A DNA stretch of 64,000 bases from Taiwanofungus camphoratus (taxonomy: Eukaryota > Basidiomycota > Agaricomycetes > Polyporales > Taiwanofungaceae): contig CP021225.1 in the NCBI GenBank assembly GCA_003999685.1, forward strand, positions 434,001-498,000, read 5' to 3'. How positions within the stretch are numbered: the first letter of the stretch is position 1; every line of letters begins with the position of its first letter. The position numbers and the translations under genes are program-made. Below the pieces are notes generated by a model. It searched no databases, was not told the origin of the DNA, and saw nothing but the letters and a program-made list of their open reading frames with translations. This document shows, piece by piece, positions 61,492-64,000 of this stretch.

Positions 61492-63369
61492 TCACCGCGC
61501 CTGTCTAGCGTCCAAAATCACCTGGCGCAGGCGTTTGAGCGCCTCGTCGACGTCCTCTGGAGGAAGTAGGCTGAACGACGCACGCACGTATGCTGTCGTG
61601 CGGCCGCTTGGAAGGAAAGCGGTGCCAGGAAGGGCGAGGACGCCTCGCTCAAAGGCCTTCGTCCGGATGATGTTCTCAGAGTCTTCGACAACGTCTTCGC
61701 TGCTGTTTGATGGGTCACGAAGTAGCAATTTGAACCTGCGCAGCGCGGACGTGATTGCTATTGGTACATGTGCCAGACAGGACGTTCGCGGACGACTCAC
61801 CAGAAGAACATGCCCGCTTCCGGCTTGGTCCACTCAGCCAGCCCCGCGAGATGCTTCTGCATCGCGGCCTCGAACACATCACGCTTCTCGCGATAGAACT
61901 CTGACACACGCTCCGTATGTGCCTTGAACCCTTCATAACCCCACGTTCGCAGTATCTTGAGCGTGAGCACCTGTGAGAGGGACGACGGCTGGAGGTTTAC
62001 GGCCATGCTCTGGGCAGAGAAGTCAAATGATTGAGGCCATGTATACTTGTGCACTCAGATGGCTAGCACATACATGTACGTCTATGGCTTTCACGATGCG
62101 CTCAGGACCGGAGACGAAGCCCACACGAATCCCGGAGGAAAGAATCTTGGACACGCTGTCGAACCGAAGCACTCGTCCTACATCGGGCTGGTTTCTCTCC
62201 AGTGCGAAGTAGGATGGCGGGCGGTTAGATGGCCCATAGTAGAGGTAAAAATAAGGATCATCTGCAAGTGACGTGGAAGGTCAGATTGCAAAATGAAGAA
62301 TCGTACGAGGCGCAATTGCCTTCTAGAATAAGGAAGTTATGTTCTCGACTGAGCTCGAGGACTTCCAGACGACGCTCTATAGTTGCCGTCATCCCTGTTG
62401 GATTACAGCCATACTACAGTAAATCAGCTGGCCTGCCAAGGGTAGGCGAAGACAACTAGAGCAAGCTGCTCACCGGTACAGTGTAGAGTACTTTCGGCTT
62501 AGGTTTCGACACCGGCCAATTCTCAAGAATCGACCGGAGAGAATGGGAACAAATTCCATGAGCATCTGTCTCCGCCTCTGACACATACGATGTCAAAAAG
62601 TTTACCAAGGGAAGGTTATATTCATCCCACCTATCATCTCACAGTCTAAGGCCTGGAATATGGGTAGGACACCACTGTGAAAATAAGAATCAAAACACTT
62701 TCTTAGAATGTCATACTATATGGTCTCCATAAACGTACGCATAAACCGGTGCTTCAACGAAAACTGCATCCCCGGGATCCACCAATGCAGTGACAGCCTT
62801 TCATCCGTTTAGCATCTGATGGCTCACAAAGGCACTGTCATGGCTAACCTTATAAATAAGGTCCTGCGATCCCGCCCCAACACTGACCGTCCAGCCCTCT
62901 CCTTTCTGACGTCCATGCAAGTATGCTTGTAAGCCAAAGATCCACTCGCGCAGGTCTGGCAGGCCATTGGTTGGGGAGTACTGCAGGCCATACTGCAGCT
63001 CTTCCTCGGTCAATTCCATCTTCACATCTTCCGAGGAGGAAGAGATTGGATCACGCAAAGTAAACTCCAGAGAAGTGATAGGAAAGGTGGATGTATTGGG
63101 TTTTCCAGCGAGGAGGGATATAAGACCTGGGCGACCCTCCAGCGGTAGGAGAGCACGAACTGTTGTCCAGTTCCATCAAGCGTTCATTATCGTAGGCTGA
63201 GGATCGGACACTTACTTGCGTCCTCTTTTCTATGCTTAGCGGCTTCGGATAAGCATGGCGTATAGAAGTCGGGTGGAAGGACATTCAATGCCTTTGACTT
63301 GATAGCTGCAGTCTCGGAGGTACCGTTGGAAACAAAGACACCATTAGAGAGGTGTACGGAACTGTTCAT
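61492..63369 (-). CDS. PLP-dependent aminotransferase, class I/II (Aro8 / aminoadipate type)
   Basis: Transfers an amino group between aromatic amino acids or 2-aminoadipate and 2-oxo acids with pyridoxal phosphate, probably in the cytosol. Nine exons (63369-63216, 63159-62849, 62797-62739, 62674-62631, 62577-62474, 62413-62320, 62261-62080, 62009-61801, 61735-61492) close at 466 aa. Landmarks in order: LISLLAGKPN (substrate loop), LQYSPTNGLPDLREWI, VGAGSQDLIYKAVTALVDPG (cofactor phosphate), YGCNPTG (conserved Asn), DDPYFYLYY (Asp/Tyr to the ring), the Schiff-base lysine in FDSVSKILSSGIRVGFVSGP, and the C-terminal arginine in YVRASFS. Intron 6 (62319-62262) has a GC donor (AAG|GCAATT). The start at 63369 (MNSSVHLSNG) is the only ATG before the first splice that keeps the leader. 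Substrate choice between aromatic and aminoadipate cannot be settled. Confidence 0.92.
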
Positions 63370-64000
63370 CTTCGAAATACAGATCAGATAGGTTAGCCTA
63401 CGAGGGAGTCAGTCATGTCCTATGATCAGCCTTTATCTGCCATCGAAGCCGGCTATTCGAGTCATTGCAACCACGGCGTCCTGAATCATTACCTTAAGAT
63501 AACCAGAAGACGTTTAGAAGGCTGATAGACCCTAGCGGAGGAACAGTTCACCATGTCTGCTCGCTGAATCAACGCGCACGGGGATTGGCCGAGGTCTAGT
63601 TCAAAGGATGCAACACAGCGGATTACAGGACTTTCCGAATACAGGCAATAAGTCGCGATGCCAAAATACAAAAGAAAAAAACAACTATTTCCTTCGCAGA
63701 AACGTTACTTATCAATACTGGATTGCAATGGGGCAATCTTAACATACTTATTTAAATATGGTCAACGTGATCAATGCTCACAGATCCATTCAAGGCCAAT
63801 CGAGATTGAAATATGTAAGGCAAATTCGGCAACCTTGGCAAATTCTGACCATATTTCAATCAATATTTTACCGATTGGGATAAAGACACACAATTATTTG
63901 TGCTTGTTTATTGAGGCTGAAGTACTGCCAAACTCTAATTTTCCATATCCACACAACAGGCATTCCAGCTTGGCAGCGTCAAGACTTCAAGACTATCAGC
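63370..64000. other. Intergenic, AT-rich; one hairpin
   Basis: Promoter side of the aminotransferase and sequence up to the window edge. GATTGAAATATG (63804-63815) and its complement (63850-63861) form a possible 12-bp stem with a 34-base loop. No gene is seen. Confidence 0.45.

Noticed and set aside
1-64000. CRISPR arrays, operons, riboswitches, replication origins, rRNA genes
   Set aside because: Nothing of the kind was seen; the sequence is eukaryotic with spliced genes.

Overview
The window comes from a filamentous basidiomycete, most likely a mushroom-forming agaricomycete. Genes are dense with introns of about 50-65 bases, splice sites follow GTRNGT...CTRAC...YAG, and the gene set is fungal: a Zn2Cys6 regulator, an F-box protein of the expanded agaricomycete type, a many-intron GMC oxidoreductase, CWC2 and TMA46. 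I rebuilt the spliced models by hand. Ten complete models close in frame from ATG to stop; an eleventh gene runs off the left edge, and one further locus is tentative.

Layout. 1-1991 (-): WD40-type protein, cut by the window edge. 3154-5790 (-): three-finger C2H2 regulator, followed by a 2.5 kb gene-free stretch. 8316-30154: a nested mobile-element block. A Tad1-like LINE (minus strand, 16-bp target duplication, poly(A) end) was split by Ty3/gypsy chromovirus A (8916-23191, GAGAT duplication), which was itself split by chromovirus B (15099-21669, GGTGG duplication). Both LTR elements carry a third, zinc-knuckle ORF between pol and the 3' LTR. About 31.1-32.3 kb (-): an unrecognised spliced locus. 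32808-33042: a small inverted-repeat element. 34093-35348 (-): F-box protein. 37017-39967 (+): GMC oxidoreductase with 17 exons. 41507-43737 (-): Zn2Cys6 regulator. 45305-46597 (+): CWC2, convergent with TMA46 at 46730-48209 (-). 48920-49244: a second inverted-repeat element. 49628-52074 (-): unknown Ser-rich protein, divergent from a coiled-coil tail-anchored protein at 52606-55730 (+). 56206-59274 (-): CaMKK/Elm1-like kinase. 59709-60320 (-): 50-residue Cys-rich protein. 61492-63369 (-): aromatic/aminoadipate-type aminotransferase.

The host genes do not form one pathway. From 45 kb onward they are mostly housekeeping (splicing, translation-associated factor, kinase signalling, amino-acid metabolism). 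The 30-44 kb part is more accessory in character (F-box, GMC enzyme, regulator, unknown locus, inverted-repeat element), and most mobile DNA sits at 8-30 kb.

The points most worth following are the shared third ORF of the two chromoviruses, the three-level insertion record, the two MITE-like elements, and unusual introns: GC-AG candidates, a 31-nt intron, 10- and 18-nt microexons and an in-frame 60-nt intron without a stop.
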